The notes under the pieces are model-generated. The model was not told the DNA's origin, made no database searches, and saw only the letters and a list, made by a program, of their open reading frames with translations. From Mesorhizobium loti (GTDB lineage: Bacteria > Pseudomonadota > Alphaproteobacteria > Rhizobiales > Rhizobiaceae): a DNA stretch of 64,000 bases. Below are positions 9,002 to 18,092 of this stretch, piece after piece. How positions within the stretch are numbered: position 1 is the stretch's first letter; the number at the start of each line of letters is the position of its first letter. The DNA lies in assembly GCA_002356515.1 (NCBI GenBank), contig AP017605.1, forward strand, positions 6,061,020 through 6,125,019, read 5' to 3'. Position numbers and translations under genes: made by a program.

Positions 9002-9858
9002 CAATGCAGGTGCCTGAGCTTGTCGGGATTGCGCACGACGTAGATCGCCGCGATCTTGCCGTCCTCGATGTCGAGTGCGGTGGTCTGGAACTCGCCATCG
9101 GCTTCCAGCGTGACGAACCCGGGCAATCCGTTGATGAAACCGACGCGGACAAGTTTCGAAGCATGCGTGCGCAACCAGGCCGCCACGCGCTCGTACTGCG
9201 CCATCACGGCATCGAAACCGAGGGCCGGTTGCGTGGCTGCAGGACGCTTGCCGCCACCGTCGGCATGGGCGATGACATCGGTCGTCAACATGGTGCCAAG
9301 CGCCTTCATGTCACCGCTGCGCGAGGCCGCGAAAAAGGCCTCGGCAAGCTCCAGGCCGCGTTGCCCTTCCACCGTGAAGCGAGGCCGCGCCTCGCGGACA
9401 TGGCCGCGCGCCCGGGCCGCCAGTTGCCGGCAGGCCGCCGGGTCGCGCTCGATGGCGGCCGCGACCTCGTCGAACCCGAGCCCGAACACATCGTGCAGCA
9501 GAAAGGCCGCCCGTTCGAGCGGAGACAGGCGTTCCAGCACCAGCATAAGCGGCAAGGTGACGTCTTCCACCTCGTCCTCTTCCACCAAGGGATCGGGAAG
9601 CCAGGGGCCGACATAGGTCTCGCGCTGGCGCCGCGCGGATTTGAGCTGATCGAGACAGAGCCGCGTCACCGTGCGGCGCAGGAATGCCTCGGGTTCGCGC
9701 ACCGCGGCGCGGTCGGCCTTCATCCAGCGGATGAAGGCCTCCTGCACCGCATCCTCGGCGTCCGACACCGAGCCCAGCATGCGGTAGGCGACACGCATGA
9801 GCTTGTGCCGCAGCGGGCCGAAGCCTGCTGCCGCATCGTCGGGCGCTGAGCTCGTCAT
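9001..9858 (-). CDS. ECF41-type (SigJ-like) RNA polymerase sigma factor
   Basis: Extracytoplasmic-function sigma factor of group ECF41. Region 2 includes YRMLGSVSDAEDAVQEAFIRW and FLRRTVTRLCLDQLKSARRQRETYVGPWLP; region 4 includes LSPLERAAFLLHDVFGLGFDEVA. A C-terminal SnoaL-like extension of about 100 residues with DGGGK and the closing NPDKL motif is diagnostic of ECF41; in studied members it modulates activity in place of an anti-sigma factor. It overlaps the upstream AhpD-like gene by ATGA, and an ECF41 promoter precedes that gene, so autoregulation is expected. Confidence 0.92.
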   Translation of the reverse strand: MTSSAPDDAAAGFGPLRHKLMRVAYRMLGSVSDAEDAVQEAFIRWMKADRAAVREPEAFLRRTVTRLCLDQLKSARRQRETYVGPWLPDPLVEEDEVEDVTLPLMLVLERLSPLERAAFLLHDVFGLGFDEVAAAIERDPAACRQLAARARGHVREARPRFTVEGQRGLELAEAFFAASRSGDMKALGTMLTTDVIAHADGGGKRPAATQPALGFDAVMAQYERVAAWLRTHASKLVRVGFINGLPGFVTLEADGEFQTTALDIEDGKIAAIYVVRNPDKLRHLH

Positions 9859-10334
9859 CAGGCCGCGGCCACCCGGGCGGCCTTCACGGCGGCCGGGTCG
9901 GCATACAGGCCGAAACCGACGGCGATACGGTTCCAGGCGTTGATGATGTTGATCGTCAAGGTGAGCTTGATCTGCTCCTCCTCCGTGAAATGCGCCTTCA
10001 GCTCTTCATAGGCGCCTGCGCGGCCGGTGTCTTCCGAAAGCCGGGTCAGTGCCTCGGTCCAGGCAAGGGCCGCGCGTTCACGGTCGCTGTAGCAGGGCGC
10101 CTCGCGCCAGGCCGGTAGCAGATAGATGCGCTGCTCCGTTTCACCATTCTCGCGCGCTTCGGTAGCGTGGAGATTGATGCAGTTGGCGCAGCCATTGATC
10201 TGCGAGGCACGCAGTTTCACCAGTTCGGTGAGGCTGTGCTCGAGGCTGGCGGCGGCGGAGAGCTCGATCGAGGAACGCTGCCAGTTCTTCATCAGCGAAG
10301 GGGCGGCGGCGAAGAGGTCGATTTTTGCGGTCAT
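9858..10334 (-). CDS. Carboxymuconolactone decarboxylase/AhpD-like protein, ECF41 partner
   Basis: A 158-residue AhpD-like protein with the redox pair in NGCANCINLHATEARENG (CxxCxxxH), which in AhpD-type proteins supports peroxidase or disulfide chemistry. ECF41 sigma factors are typically paired with a carboxymuconolactone decarboxylase, oxidoreductase or epimerase gene; this is the carboxymuconolactone decarboxylase version. GAAGGAAG lies ahead of the ATG at 10334; a longer frame to 10508 would run over the promoter and is not used. It is cotranscribed with the sigma gene. Confidence 0.9.
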   Translation of the reverse strand: MTAKIDLFAAAPSLMKNWQRSSIELSAAASLEHSLTELVKLRASQINGCANCINLHATEARENGETEQRIYLLPAWREAPCYSDRERAALAWTEALTRLSEDTGRAGAYEELKAHFTEEEQIKLTLTINIINAWNRIAVGFGLYADPAAVKAARVAAA

Positions 10335-10366
10335 GGTTGGCTTCCTTCTGTTGGTGCCGATCCCAT

Positions 10367-10393
10367 GACGAGTGAGGGCTTGCTGGTGTGACA
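10367..10393 (-). promoter_or_regulatory. ECF41-type promoter (TGTCACA-N16-CGTC)
   Basis: On the minus strand TGTCACA (10393-10387) is followed after exactly 16 bases by CGTC (10370-10367), about 30 bases before the start of the AhpD-like gene. This equals the promoter consensus published for ECF41 sigma factors. The sigma gene is the second cistron, so this predicts positive autoregulation. Confidence 0.85.
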
Positions 10394-10522
10394 TGCACGC
10401 CAGGATTTTTGTCCGCCATGCGCCGTTCCCGTCAGCTGCTCCAACTTGCGCGACATCTAATATAAGAGCAGAATTGAAGGCGTTTGAAGGAGAACGGCTC
10501 ATAAGCAAATCGGGAGGAAACC

Positions 10523-11962
10523 ATGAACACCATGAGCCTCACCACGCTTGATCGCGGCAAGACGACGGTCGACGCCGCAGCAATAGAAGCGCTTTCGGCA
10601 CAATTGCGCGGCACACTGCTTCAGCAGGGGGACGCCGCTTACAACGAAGCCCGCACCGTGTGGAATGCCACGGTCGACCGGCGGCCCGGGCTGATTGTGT
10701 GTTGCGTCGGCGCCTCCGACGTCATTCGTGCCGTGAATTTCGCCAGGGAAAACAGGCTTCTCGTCTCCGTGCGCGGCGGCGGCCATAACATTGCCGGCAG
10801 CGCCGTCTGCGATGGCGGTCTGATGATCGATCTGTCGCCGATGAAGTCGGTGCGGGTCGATCCCGCCGCACGGCGGGCATGGGTCGGACCCGGCGCTACG
10901 CTTGCCGATGTCGACCGCGAAACGCAGGCCTTTGGGCTGGCGGTGCCGACCGGCATCAATTCGACCACCGGCATATCAGGCCTGACCCTGGGCGGCGGCT
11001 TTGGCTGGATCACCCGCAAATTCGGCCTGACCATCGACAATCTTGTTTCCGCCGATGTGGTCACCGCCGACGGCAAGCTGCTGCGCGCCAGCCAGACGGA
11101 AAATCCGGACCTGTTCTGGGCGTTGCGTGGCGGCGGCGGTAATTTCGGCATTGTCACGGCATTCGAGTTTCAACTCCACCAGATGGGTCCGCAGGTTCTG
11201 TCGGGGCTTGTCGTCCATCCTTTCGCCGATGCGGAGAAGGTGCTGGAGGAGTATCGCAAGGCGCTCGAAACGGCTCCCGACGAACTGACCTGTTGGGTGG
11301 TGATGCGGCAAGCGCCGCCGCTGCCTTTCCTGCCGGCTGAGTGGCATGGCAAGGATGTTCTGGTGCTGGCCATGTGCTATTGCGGCGATCTCCAGGCAGG
11401 TGAAAAGGCGACGAAGAAGCTTCGCGCCATCGGCTCGCCGATTGCCGATGTCGTCGGCCCCAACCCGTTCACCGGCTGGCAGCAGGCATTCGACCCATTG
11501 CTCACCCCCGGCGCCCGCAACTACTGGAAGAGCCATGACTTCACCCAGCTTCCCGACAGGGCAGTTGAGATCGTCACCGAAGCGATACGTGAGCTTCCTG
11601 GCCCGGAATGCGAGATATTCATCGGCCACGTCGGCGGTGCGGCGGGCCGCGTGGAGCAGAACGCAACGGCGTTTCCGCAACGCAGCTCGCACTTCGTCAT
11701 GAATGTTCATGCCCGCTGGCGCGAACCGGCAATGGACAGGGCCTGCATCGGTTGGGCACGCAGCCTCTATGAGGCGGCCAAGCCCTATGCTGCCGGCACG
11801 GCCTATGTGAACTTCATGCCTGAGGACGAGGTTGACCGGGTCGAAGCGGCCTATGGCGGCAATTACCAGCGGCTTCTGGAGATCAAGCAGCGCTATGACC
11901 CGCTGAACCTGTTCCGCATGAACCAGAATCTGCGGCCCAAACAAAGCCAGCGCGCCGCCTGA
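10523..11962 (+). CDS. FAD-binding oxidoreductase, berberine-bridge-enzyme type
   Basis: PCMH/VAO-family flavoprotein of 479 residues. The N-terminal FAD domain has RGGGHNIAG, with H88 the expected covalent flavin attachment site, then NSTTGISGLTLGGGFGW and ALRGGGGNFGIVTAFEF. The C-terminal BBE segment reads YGGNYQRLLEIKQRYDPLNLFRMNQN. Such enzymes oxidise sugars, alcohols or natural products; the substrate cannot be read from sequence. GGGAGGAA precedes the start. It is divergent from the AhpD-like/ECF41 pair and might be a target of that sigma factor, but no ECF41 motif faces this gene. Confidence 0.88.
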   Translation: MNTMSLTTLDRGKTTVDAAAIEALSAQLRGTLLQQGDAAYNEARTVWNATVDRRPGLIVCCVGASDVIRAVNFARENRLLVSVRGGGHNIAGSAVCDGGLMIDLSPMKSVRVDPAARRAWVGPGATLADVDRETQAFGLAVPTGINSTTGISGLTLGGGFGWITRKFGLTIDNLVSADVVTADGKLLRASQTENPDLFWALRGGGGNFGIVTAFEFQLHQMGPQVLSGLVVHPFADAEKVLEEYRKALETAPDELTCWVVMRQAPPLPFLPAEWHGKDVLVLAMCYCGDLQAGEKATKKLRAIGSPIADVVGPNPFTGWQQAFDPLLTPGARNYWKSHDFTQLPDRAVEIVTEAIRELPGPECEIFIGHVGGAAGRVEQNATAFPQRSSHFVMNVHARWREPAMDRACIGWARSLYEAAKPYAAGTAYVNFMPEDEVDRVEAAYGGNYQRLLEIKQRYDPLNLFRMNQNLRPKQSQRAA

Positions 11963-11984
11963 AGAGCCCGCATTACAGTGACAA

Positions 11985-12017
11985 AAAGCCCGCGCCTCCG
12001 CCATGGGCGCGGGCTTT
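11985..12017 (+). terminator. Rho-independent terminator after the BBE-type oxidoreductase
   Basis: GCCCGCGCC (11988-11996) pairs perfectly with GGCGCGGGC (12006-12014), flanked by an A-run and TTT, 25 bases after the stop codon. The A-run on the other side suggests it could also serve the converging aminotransferase transcript. Confidence 0.8.
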
Positions 12018-12083
12018 CGCGTACTCTTCCGCGGCTCACTTCACAGGGGCTGCCACCGCGTAGGGCGCCTGGCCCTGTTCCCA

Positions 12084-13399
12084 TCACCACATCATGAACG
12101 ACGCGACATCCACATCCGAGACCTTGCCAGCACTCACATCGGCGATGGCCTGGTCGACGATGGCCACGCCTTCGGCCACTTCGTCTTCGGTCAGCGTCAG
12201 CGGCGGCATGAATTCGAGCACATTGGCCTTCAGCCCGACATAGGTGAAGGCGGCACCCAGTTCGTAGCCGCGATAGATGATCTTGGCCGTCGTCGTGGCA
12301 GCTACAGGCTCGCGTGTCGCGCGGTCTTTGACCAGGTCGACACCAATGGCGAGCCCGCGCCCGCGTACGTCGCCGATGATCTCGTGTTTTTCGCCGAGCG
12401 TCCGCAGCGCATCGGAAAAGAGTTTGCCGATCCGCGCCGAACGTTCGACCAGGCCTTCGCTCTCGATCGTCTTCAGCACCGCATTGCCGGCCGATGCCGC
12501 CACCGGATTGCCGGCGGTGGTCTGCAAGGCGAAGGCCGGCGCATGATCCATGATCGTCTTCGGCCCGATCACGGTCGACAGCGGCAGCCCGCCGCCAATA
12601 CCCTTGCCGAAGACGACGAGGTCCGGCGTCAGCCCTTCGTGCTGGAAGCAGTGCATCATGCCGCTGCGGGCGAGCCCGACCTTGACCTCGTCGACGACGA
12701 TTTTTATGCCGTGCCTACGGCAGCGCTCCTGCAACGCTTTGAGAAACCCGGCGGCGGCACGATCAGCCCACCATCCGACATCAGCGGCTCGATAAACACG
12801 GCCGCGACCTGATGCGGCGGGCAGGTGGTCTCGAACTGGTAGTCGAGCAGCGCGAGCACCTGCTCGCCGCTAAAGGTCGGGCGGAACGGATCGGGGTAGG
12901 GCAACAGCACCACGCCAGGCCGCGGCAGCGTATGCGTCATGGCGGTGTGCCCGCTGATGCCCATCGAGCCCGAAAGGTTACCGTGATAGGAGCCGATAAA
13001 GGAGATGAAGCGCGACCGGCCGGTGGCTGCCTGCAGCACGCGCACCGCGCAATCATTGGCGTCAGAGCCGGAATGGCCGAACCAGACACGCCGTTCGCCG
13101 TCTCCAGGGGTGATTGCCAGCAACCGTTCGGCCAGCGATACCGCCGGCTCGTTCGGATAGAGCAGCAGGCTGGCGCCCGCCATGTCGCGGATCGAGGCTT
13201 CGACCGCTTCGACGATGGCCGGATGGCCGTAGCCGAGCACTGCCGGGCCGGCCGATCCCGACAGGTCGAGCAGCGAGCGGCCGCCTTCCTCGATCAGCCT
13301 ATTGCCCCGGCCGCCGACGACGCTGAGCGGCGAGAAGCGCAGCTTGCCGATCTGCGCGATGGTCACGGCGTCGCGCTCGCGCAGGCTGAGATTGCTCAC
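12084..13399 (-). pseudogene. Class III aminotransferase interrupted by a -1 frameshift
   Basis: PLP-dependent class III (omega/GABA-type) aminotransferase. The first part starts at a GTG (13399, overlapping the upstream stop) and includes GSAGPAVLGYGHPAIVEAV, HSGSDANDCAVRVLQAATG and SYHGNLSGSMG. At about 12741-12748 the frame is lost: the reading PPPGFSKRCRS runs to a stop, while LKALQERCRRHGIKIVVDEV continues one frame over. The second part holds DEVKVGLARSG and VVFGKGIGGGLPLS with the PLP lysine. One missing base after GGTTTC explains it. Joined, the protein would be ~438 residues, a normal length. It is either a real mutation or a sequencing error; all other motifs are intact. Last gene of the operon. 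Confidence 0.85.
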
Positions 13400-14181
13400 G
13401 GGATCGCCTCCGCCTGTGCCGGCAGCGCCGCCGCCAGCCGATCCGCCCATTCCTCGATGCCGGACCTTGTCGACAAAAGGTCCTGCCGGATCTCGACGAG
13501 GACGGCGGGGATGCCGCGGTCGTCGCCATGGACGGGCACGGCATAATCGGCGTCGCGACTGATGACATAGGGCACGTTGGCCGCGACGTTGAGCGTCGCG
13601 TCCGTGCGCAGGCCCAACAGGATCGCTTCGGCGAGATCGGCCGTATGCCCGTGCAGCACGCCCGCATGCCATGGCCTGGCAACACTCAGGAAGACCGGCG
13701 TGAAGGAGTGGATCGTCACGATCCGCGTCGGCCTGCCTTCGGCCTCGCGGCGATCGAGATGTTCGGCGACCTGGTCATGGAACGGCGAAAACATGATTCT
13801 CGCGCGCCGGTCCCGTTCCACGGCATCGATGCCGACATTGCCGGGAATGTCGGTGTCTTCCGATAGGACCGGAATGCTGCCGGAGGTGCCGAGTGGCCGG
13901 TTGAGGTCGATCAGCAGCCGCGAATAGCCGCTGAGGAAGGCCGCTGCATCGAGCCGTGCCGACAACAGCCGCGTCACCTCCGCGGCGCCGATATCCCAGG
14001 CGATGTGGCGCTGCAGATGGCTGGCATCGAGACCGAGCCGCCGATACTCGACCGGTATGTGGTTGGAGGCATGCTCGCACAACAGGACGATATCCGAGCG
14101 GCCATGCTCATTGAGAACCTCGACGGCGTCGGGCCAATCTTTTTGAGGGAGCAGGTCTTTTTCAGTCTGCGCAGTCATCAA
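13396..14181 (-). CDS. N-formylglutamate amidohydrolase family protein
   Basis: A 261-residue metal-dependent amidohydrolase of the N-formylglutamate deformylase (HutG-like) family. Visible motifs are VLLCEHASNHIP, HIAWDIGAAEV, YSRLLIDLNRP and TIHSFTPVF, the usual sites for metal-binding His, Glu and Asp. No histidine-utilisation genes are nearby. Instead it sits between a glutamine-synthetase-like ligase and an aminotransferase, overlapping both. That suggests it hydrolyses a gamma-glutamyl or N-acyl intermediate made in this pathway (inference). Confidence 0.85.
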   Translation of the reverse strand: MMTAQTEKDLLPQKDWPDAVEVLNEHGRSDIVLLCEHASNHIPVEYRRLGLDASHLQRHIAWDIGAAEVTRLLSARLDAAAFLSGYSRLLIDLNRPLGTSGSIPVLSEDTDIPGNVGIDAVERDRRARIMFSPFHDQVAEHLDRREAEGRPTRIVTIHSFTPVFLSVARPWHAGVLHGHTADLAEAILLGLRTDATLNVAANVPYVISRDADYAVPVHGDDRGIPAVLVEIRQDLLSTRSGIEEWADRLAAALPAQAEAIP

Positions 14182-15500
14182 TAAAGCGTCCGGTAGAGAT
14201 CGCAGATGGCTGCCGGATCGAGGCCGGCCAGCCGCTCGGCCTCATGCTGCTTCAGGCCGACGAAGGTCTCGATGAAGATTGGCGCGAACCATCCGGTGAC
14301 GATCTTGTCGGCGAGAAGCGCGTCCAGCGCCGCCGGCAAGGTCTCCGGCAGCCGCACCAGACCGAGCTTCGCCCGTTCCGCCTCGCTCATCAGCGTCGGG
14401 TCGCCGGTGACCAGCGGCGGTGATGGTAGCTCCGCCTTCAGCCCTTCCAGCCCGGCGCGGATAATCGCTGCCAGCGACAGATAGGGATTGCCGGTGGCGT
14501 CGGCCGCCCGGTATTCGACATTGTACTGCCGTGCCGGATCGCGTCCGCCGATCGTCACCGTCGGGCAGATACGCAAGGACGCTTCGCGGTCGCGGTCGGC
14601 GAGCCAGGTGTAGGACGAACTCCAGCTATGCGGCTTCAGCCGGTAGAAGGACGACACGCTCGACGCCGTCATGGCGGTGATCGCCGGCAGATGGCGCAGC
14701 ACGCCGGCACAGAAGGCTCCGGCCTTGGCGGACAGGCCACCAGGTTGCGCCGCATCGTATGTCACCGGCTTGCCGGCCGCGTCGACGAAGCTGAAATGGA
14801 TGTGGACGCCGTTGCCGACGGCATTAGGCGCGGTCTTGGGCGCGAAGCTCGCGCGCCAGCCGGCATTGCGCGCCACTTCACGCGTGATTTCGCGGATGGC
14901 GACGGCGCGGTCGGCGGCCGTGAGTGCGTCGGCCGGCTCATGCGTCACTTCGAACTGCTCGTCGCCGAATTCGGCGATGACCACTTCGGGGCCGACGCCC
15001 GCTTCCTCCAGCGCCGCCATCAGATTGGGAGCGAACGGATCGGTGCGGCGCAGCGCGGCGAAGGACATCGAATGCGCTGGCGCGAAACTGCCGTCGGCAA
15101 TGTGGAATTCATGCTCGAAGGCGGCGATGACGGAAAGCCCGGTTGCGGCCTTCAGCTCCGCCAGCGCATCCCTGAGCATGGTCCGCGTGCAGCCGAGCCA
15201 CGGGCTGCCGTCGAGCTCGACGATGTCGCCGGCCACCATGTCGAAGGGCGTTGCCGATCCGGTGCGTTCGGTGCGGAAGCGCGCCTTGAGGTCGGGGATC
15301 AGCCGCAGATCGCCCGACGAGCCCCAGGGATTGGGAACGACGATCGAATTGAACGGTGTCATCGACAGATTGGCCTGCAGCCAGCCGACACCGGTCGTGG
15401 CGGTTTTCTGCAATCTGCTTTCGACAACGAAACGGCCCCGCGTGATGGCGCAGAGATCCGTTGTGACGACGGCAACGAGGGGCTCGACGGTCGATGTCAT
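14178..15500 (-). CDS. Glutamine synthetase family protein (gamma-glutamyl-amine ligase-like)
   Basis: A 440-residue glutamine-synthetase-fold ligase. EHEFHI, HIHFSFVD, RLKPHSWSSSYTW and NVEYRAADATGNPYL correspond to GS metal-, glutamate- and ATP-binding segments. Context and divergence from GlnA point to the PuuA/gamma-glutamylamide synthetase group, which attaches glutamate to an amine. The ATG at 15500 follows closely on the isochorismatase-like gene (four-base overlap); longer readings run through that gene. Possible substrates are polyamines or short-chain amines, not decidable here. Confidence 0.85.
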   Translation of the reverse strand: MTSTVEPLVAVVTTDLCAITRGRFVVESRLQKTATTGVGWLQANLSMTPFNSIVVPNPWGSSGDLRLIPDLKARFRTERTGSATPFDMVAGDIVELDGSPWLGCTRTMLRDALAELKAATGLSVIAAFEHEFHIADGSFAPAHSMSFAALRRTDPFAPNLMAALEEAGVGPEVVIAEFGDEQFEVTHEPADALTAADRAVAIREITREVARNAGWRASFAPKTAPNAVGNGVHIHFSFVDAAGKPVTYDAAQPGGLSAKAGAFCAGVLRHLPAITAMTASSVSSFYRLKPHSWSSSYTWLADRDREASLRICPTVTIGGRDPARQYNVEYRAADATGNPYLSLAAIIRAGLEGLKAELPSPPLVTGDPTLMSEAERAKLGLVRLPETLPAALDALLADKIVTGWFAPIFIETFVGLKQHEAERLAGLDPAAICDLYRTLY

Positions 15501-16159
15501 GCAGTTTTTCCCAGCGCGTTGAAACGGTCGACGACGGTGTCGGTGTCGGCAACCCAGCAATAGCCGCCGAAGGCCTTGAGCGCGATGTCGTGGCGCTCCT
15601 GGGTGATGGTGGCGCAGGCGTCCGATACGCAGGTGACGAGGTAGCCGCGGTCGGCGCCGTCGCGCACTGTCATGTCGACGCACTGGTCGGTGAGCACGCC
15701 GACCACGACGAGGTAGCGGATGCCGAGGTTCTTCAGGAGGTAGTCGACATTGGTCGAGTTGAAGATGCCGGAAGAGGTCTTCGGCAGCATGATCTCGTCG
15801 CCGACAGGTGCCAGCGACGCCACCGGCAGGCCTTCGGGGAGACTCGGCGCGACATGGATCGGTGTCAGCTTGTGGTCGAGCGAGCGGTCGCGCCCATCTT
15901 CGGTCAGGCTCTGGATGATGGTGTGCAGCACTTCCACACCATTGGCCCGCGCCGCCGCCAGCAGACGTTCCTGGTTGGGGATCGTCTGCGAGGATGTCTG
16001 CCGGTAGAAATAATGGTCGGGGCCGCGCTCTGGATGCGAGGGATCGGCGCCCGGCTCCAGCCAGATGCGCTGCATGTCGACGAGCAGCAGTGCCGTCTCG
16101 CCGGCACGAAAGGCTTCGTCTCGCTTGGGTAAGGCCCGCTTCGGTAAGGTTTGGGTCAT
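15497..16159 (-). CDS. Cysteine hydrolase, isochorismatase-like family
   Basis: A 220-residue isochorismatase-fold hydrolase with the complete catalytic triad: D28 in LLLVDMQ, K127 in LPKTSSG and C160 in LTDQCVDMT. The family includes nicotinamidase, ureidoacrylate and N-carbamoyl amide hydrolases. It is the first enzyme gene after the RpiR regulator and overlaps the ligase gene. In this operon it probably releases an amine or ammonia from an amide substrate before the gamma-glutamylation step (inference). Confidence 0.85.
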   Translation of the reverse strand: MTQTLPKRALPKRDEAFRAGETALLLVDMQRIWLEPGADPSHPERGPDHYFYRQTSSQTIPNQERLLAAARANGVEVLHTIIQSLTEDGRDRSLDHKLTPIHVAPSLPEGLPVASLAPVGDEIMLPKTSSGIFNSTNVDYLLKNLGIRYLVVVGVLTDQCVDMTVRDGADRGYLVTCVSDACATITQERHDIALKAFGGYCWVADTDTVVDRFNALGKTA

Positions 16160-16160
16160 G

Positions 16161-17093
16161 CTAGTCGTCCTGCTTTGCTGATTTCGGTCCGGGTGTCTTG
16201 CGCGGTTCGGATGTCTGGCGCTTGCCGTTCGACTGCGGATCGCTGTCGAGCGTTACCGCATTGGCGTGCCGCACCTTCTCGATCCTCTCGATGCGCGCCC
16301 GGGCGTCGTCGCCCAGCGTCGAAACGATATGCGCGGTAAGCGCTTCCATCTGTGCGATCGCCGGCGCCAGCGTGTCGTAGGGCGAGGCGACTTCCAGCGG
16401 GCTGACGATGGTGACTTCGGCGAGATCGGATATCGGCGACAGCCATTGGTCGGTGAAAAGCAGAATGCGCACGTCGGACGCCGCCGCCTGGCTTGCATAG
16501 GCCATCACGTCGAGCTGGTAGCGGCGATAGTCGAAGACGACCAGCACATCGCGGCGGCCGAGGTCGGCCAGCGTGTCGAATGTCTGAGGAGAAAGCACGC
16601 CGAGATCGCGGACTCCGGAGCGGAACTGCCCGAGATATCCGGCCAGCATGCCGGCGATGTGGCGGCTGAACCGGCCGCCGACCAGCACGATCTCGCCCTT
16701 GGCCTCCATCAGCAGGCGGGCTGCCCGCTCGTAGGTCTGTACCGGCGTCGCGGCGGTGGCTTTCTGCAGCGCCGCGGTGACGGAATCGAGATAGGTGAGC
16801 ACGGCGCTGTCGCTGGAGCCGCTTTGCCGCTTGGCCTCCATCATCAACAGAGGCGAATGCAGCCTGGCCTCGACCTCGGCCAGCAGCTTGGACTGGAAAT
16901 CCGGAAAGCCTTCATAGCCGAGCTTGACGACCAGGCGGACCACGGTCGGATCGCTGACGCCGGCGCGCCGCGCGAGCGAAGAGGCGGTGCCGAGGCCTGA
17001 GGTCGGATAGTCCGTCAAAAGCAGCCGGACGATCTTCTCTTCCGACGGCGTCAGCGCCAGATCCCCGCGCATCAGAACATCGCGTATCGCCAT
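16161..17093 (-). CDS. MurR/RpiR family transcriptional regulator
   Basis: A 310-residue regulator with an N-terminal RpiR helix-turn-helix (GTASSLARRAGVSDPTVVRLV) and a C-terminal SIS domain (GEIVLVGGRFSRHIAGMLAGY, then DVLVVFDYRRY). SIS domains usually bind phosphosugars, but many RpiR proteins of alphaproteobacteria control amine or amino-acid catabolism. It is the first gene of the operon, one base before the isochorismatase-like gene, and probably controls it. The C-terminal ~30 residues are a charged tail rich in K, R, P and S. Confidence 0.9.
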   Translation of the reverse strand: MAIRDVLMRGDLALTPSEEKIVRLLLTDYPTSGLGTASSLARRAGVSDPTVVRLVVKLGYEGFPDFQSKLLAEVEARLHSPLLMMEAKRQSGSSDSAVLTYLDSVTAALQKATAATPVQTYERAARLLMEAKGEIVLVGGRFSRHIAGMLAGYLGQFRSGVRDLGVLSPQTFDTLADLGRRDVLVVFDYRRYQLDVMAYASQAAASDVRILLFTDQWLSPISDLAEVTIVSPLEVASPYDTLAPAIAQMEALTAHIVSTLGDDARARIERIEKVRHANAVTLDSDPQSNGKRQTSEPRKTPGPKSAKQDD

Positions 17094-17399
17094 TGGCCTC
17101 CCCGAATTCCACGGCCTCTTATTTGTGGAGTTTGTTACAGAAATTTAGAATTTTGTCAACAATGAAGAGATTATTACATTGACCGATCGCTGCTTTATTG
17201 TGTCGGAAAGCAGCCAGCCGGCGCCCCGGCACGGCGTTGATCGGCAACAGCGCGATTGAGGACTTTCGGCGCTGCGCTATTTCAGGAATCAGGTGAAGAG
17301 TCGACCGGCCTTTGCGGGGAGTTCGACATTCCGGCCGACCCGGAAGAGCCGGCGACCTGCTGCTTAGTGCCGATCCCTCGAAAGCCGCTTCGACTAACC
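17094..17399. promoter_or_regulatory. Intergenic region with the promoter of the RpiR operon
   Basis: The part next to the RpiR gene (about 17118-17185) is strikingly AT-rich for this genome and carries an imperfect dyad, TGTTACAGAAATT facing AATTTTGTCAACA. This is a likely promoter/operator for the minus-strand operon. The rest, up to the stop of the LuxR-type gene, is ordinary GC-rich sequence with no feature I can support. Confidence 0.5.
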
Positions 17400-17909
17400 C
17401 TATCGCACGTCATGGCGGAAGTCCGCCCGACCTGCCAGCACACAGGATGCGATAGCCGAGCGCCGGCCGATATTCAGCTTGGCGAAGATGCGCCTGATGT
17501 GTTCGCGCACCGTGTAGCTGCTGATGCCGAGCTGCCGTGCAATCTCCTTGTCGAGCTTGCCGTCGGCGATCAGCAGCGCGATCTGCAGTTCGCGCCGGGT
17601 CAGCAGATCGGCGGCCGACAGCGGCAGATCTGTAGCAGCATCAGGGACATAGACTGCATCATAGATCAGATAGTGCGTGCCGGCACATACGATGCGGCCA
17701 ACCGGCCGCTGAGCGCCATGGCCGCTCGGCCCGCCGCGATCGTCCTCGTCGAGATGACGGATGGCGACCAGCGAATGGCCGTTGACGACAAAGCTCGACG
17801 TGGCCGTGTCGCGCTCGCATTCTTCGCCTGGCGAAGAGCTTTTCCGCGCGGCGGAAATCTCGTCAGCGAAGTCGGAAAGTCTCTGCAAATTCTCGGCACG
17901 TGCAACCAT
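17400..17909 (-). CDS. LuxR-type (NarL/FixJ-like) helix-turn-helix regulator
   Basis: A 169-residue protein with a C-terminal LuxR DNA-binding domain: LTRRELQIALLIADGKLDKEIARQLGISSYTVREHIRRIFAKLNI in three pieces is unmistakable (LTRRELQ, DKEIARQLGIS, TVREHIRRIFAKL). The N-terminal ~100 residues are not a receiver domain; a small PAS-like sensor around VGRIVCAGTHYLIYDA is possible but unproven. It lies downstream of, and on the same strand as, the unusual 18-28 kb gene cluster and is its most likely dedicated regulator (inference). Confidence 0.85.
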   Translation of the reverse strand: MVARAENLQRLSDFADEISAARKSSSPGEECERDTATSSFVVNGHSLVAIRHLDEDDRGGPSGHGAQRPVGRIVCAGTHYLIYDAVYVPDAATDLPLSAADLLTRRELQIALLIADGKLDKEIARQLGISSYTVREHIRRIFAKLNIGRRSAIASCVLAGRADFRHDVR

Positions 17910-18092
17910 GGTCGAACGCCCCAGTTGGCAGGAAACTCAGTACAATCACAAGCCCTGGCGCACCAACAAAACTGCTACGCCGCCGAACCCCCGGCGCAAC
18001 CAGTATGAAAGCTGCATAGATGGCCTTGACTATAACACCTTCCGAAATATTAGCATTCCAAAAATCATCATCGGGTCGCCAATTTTCACCTT

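Noticed and set aside
12735..12750. Programmed ribosomal frameshifting in the aminotransferase gene
   Set aside because: No X-XXY-YYZ heptamer or following stem is present; aminotransferases are not known to need it. Mutation or sequencing error is simpler.
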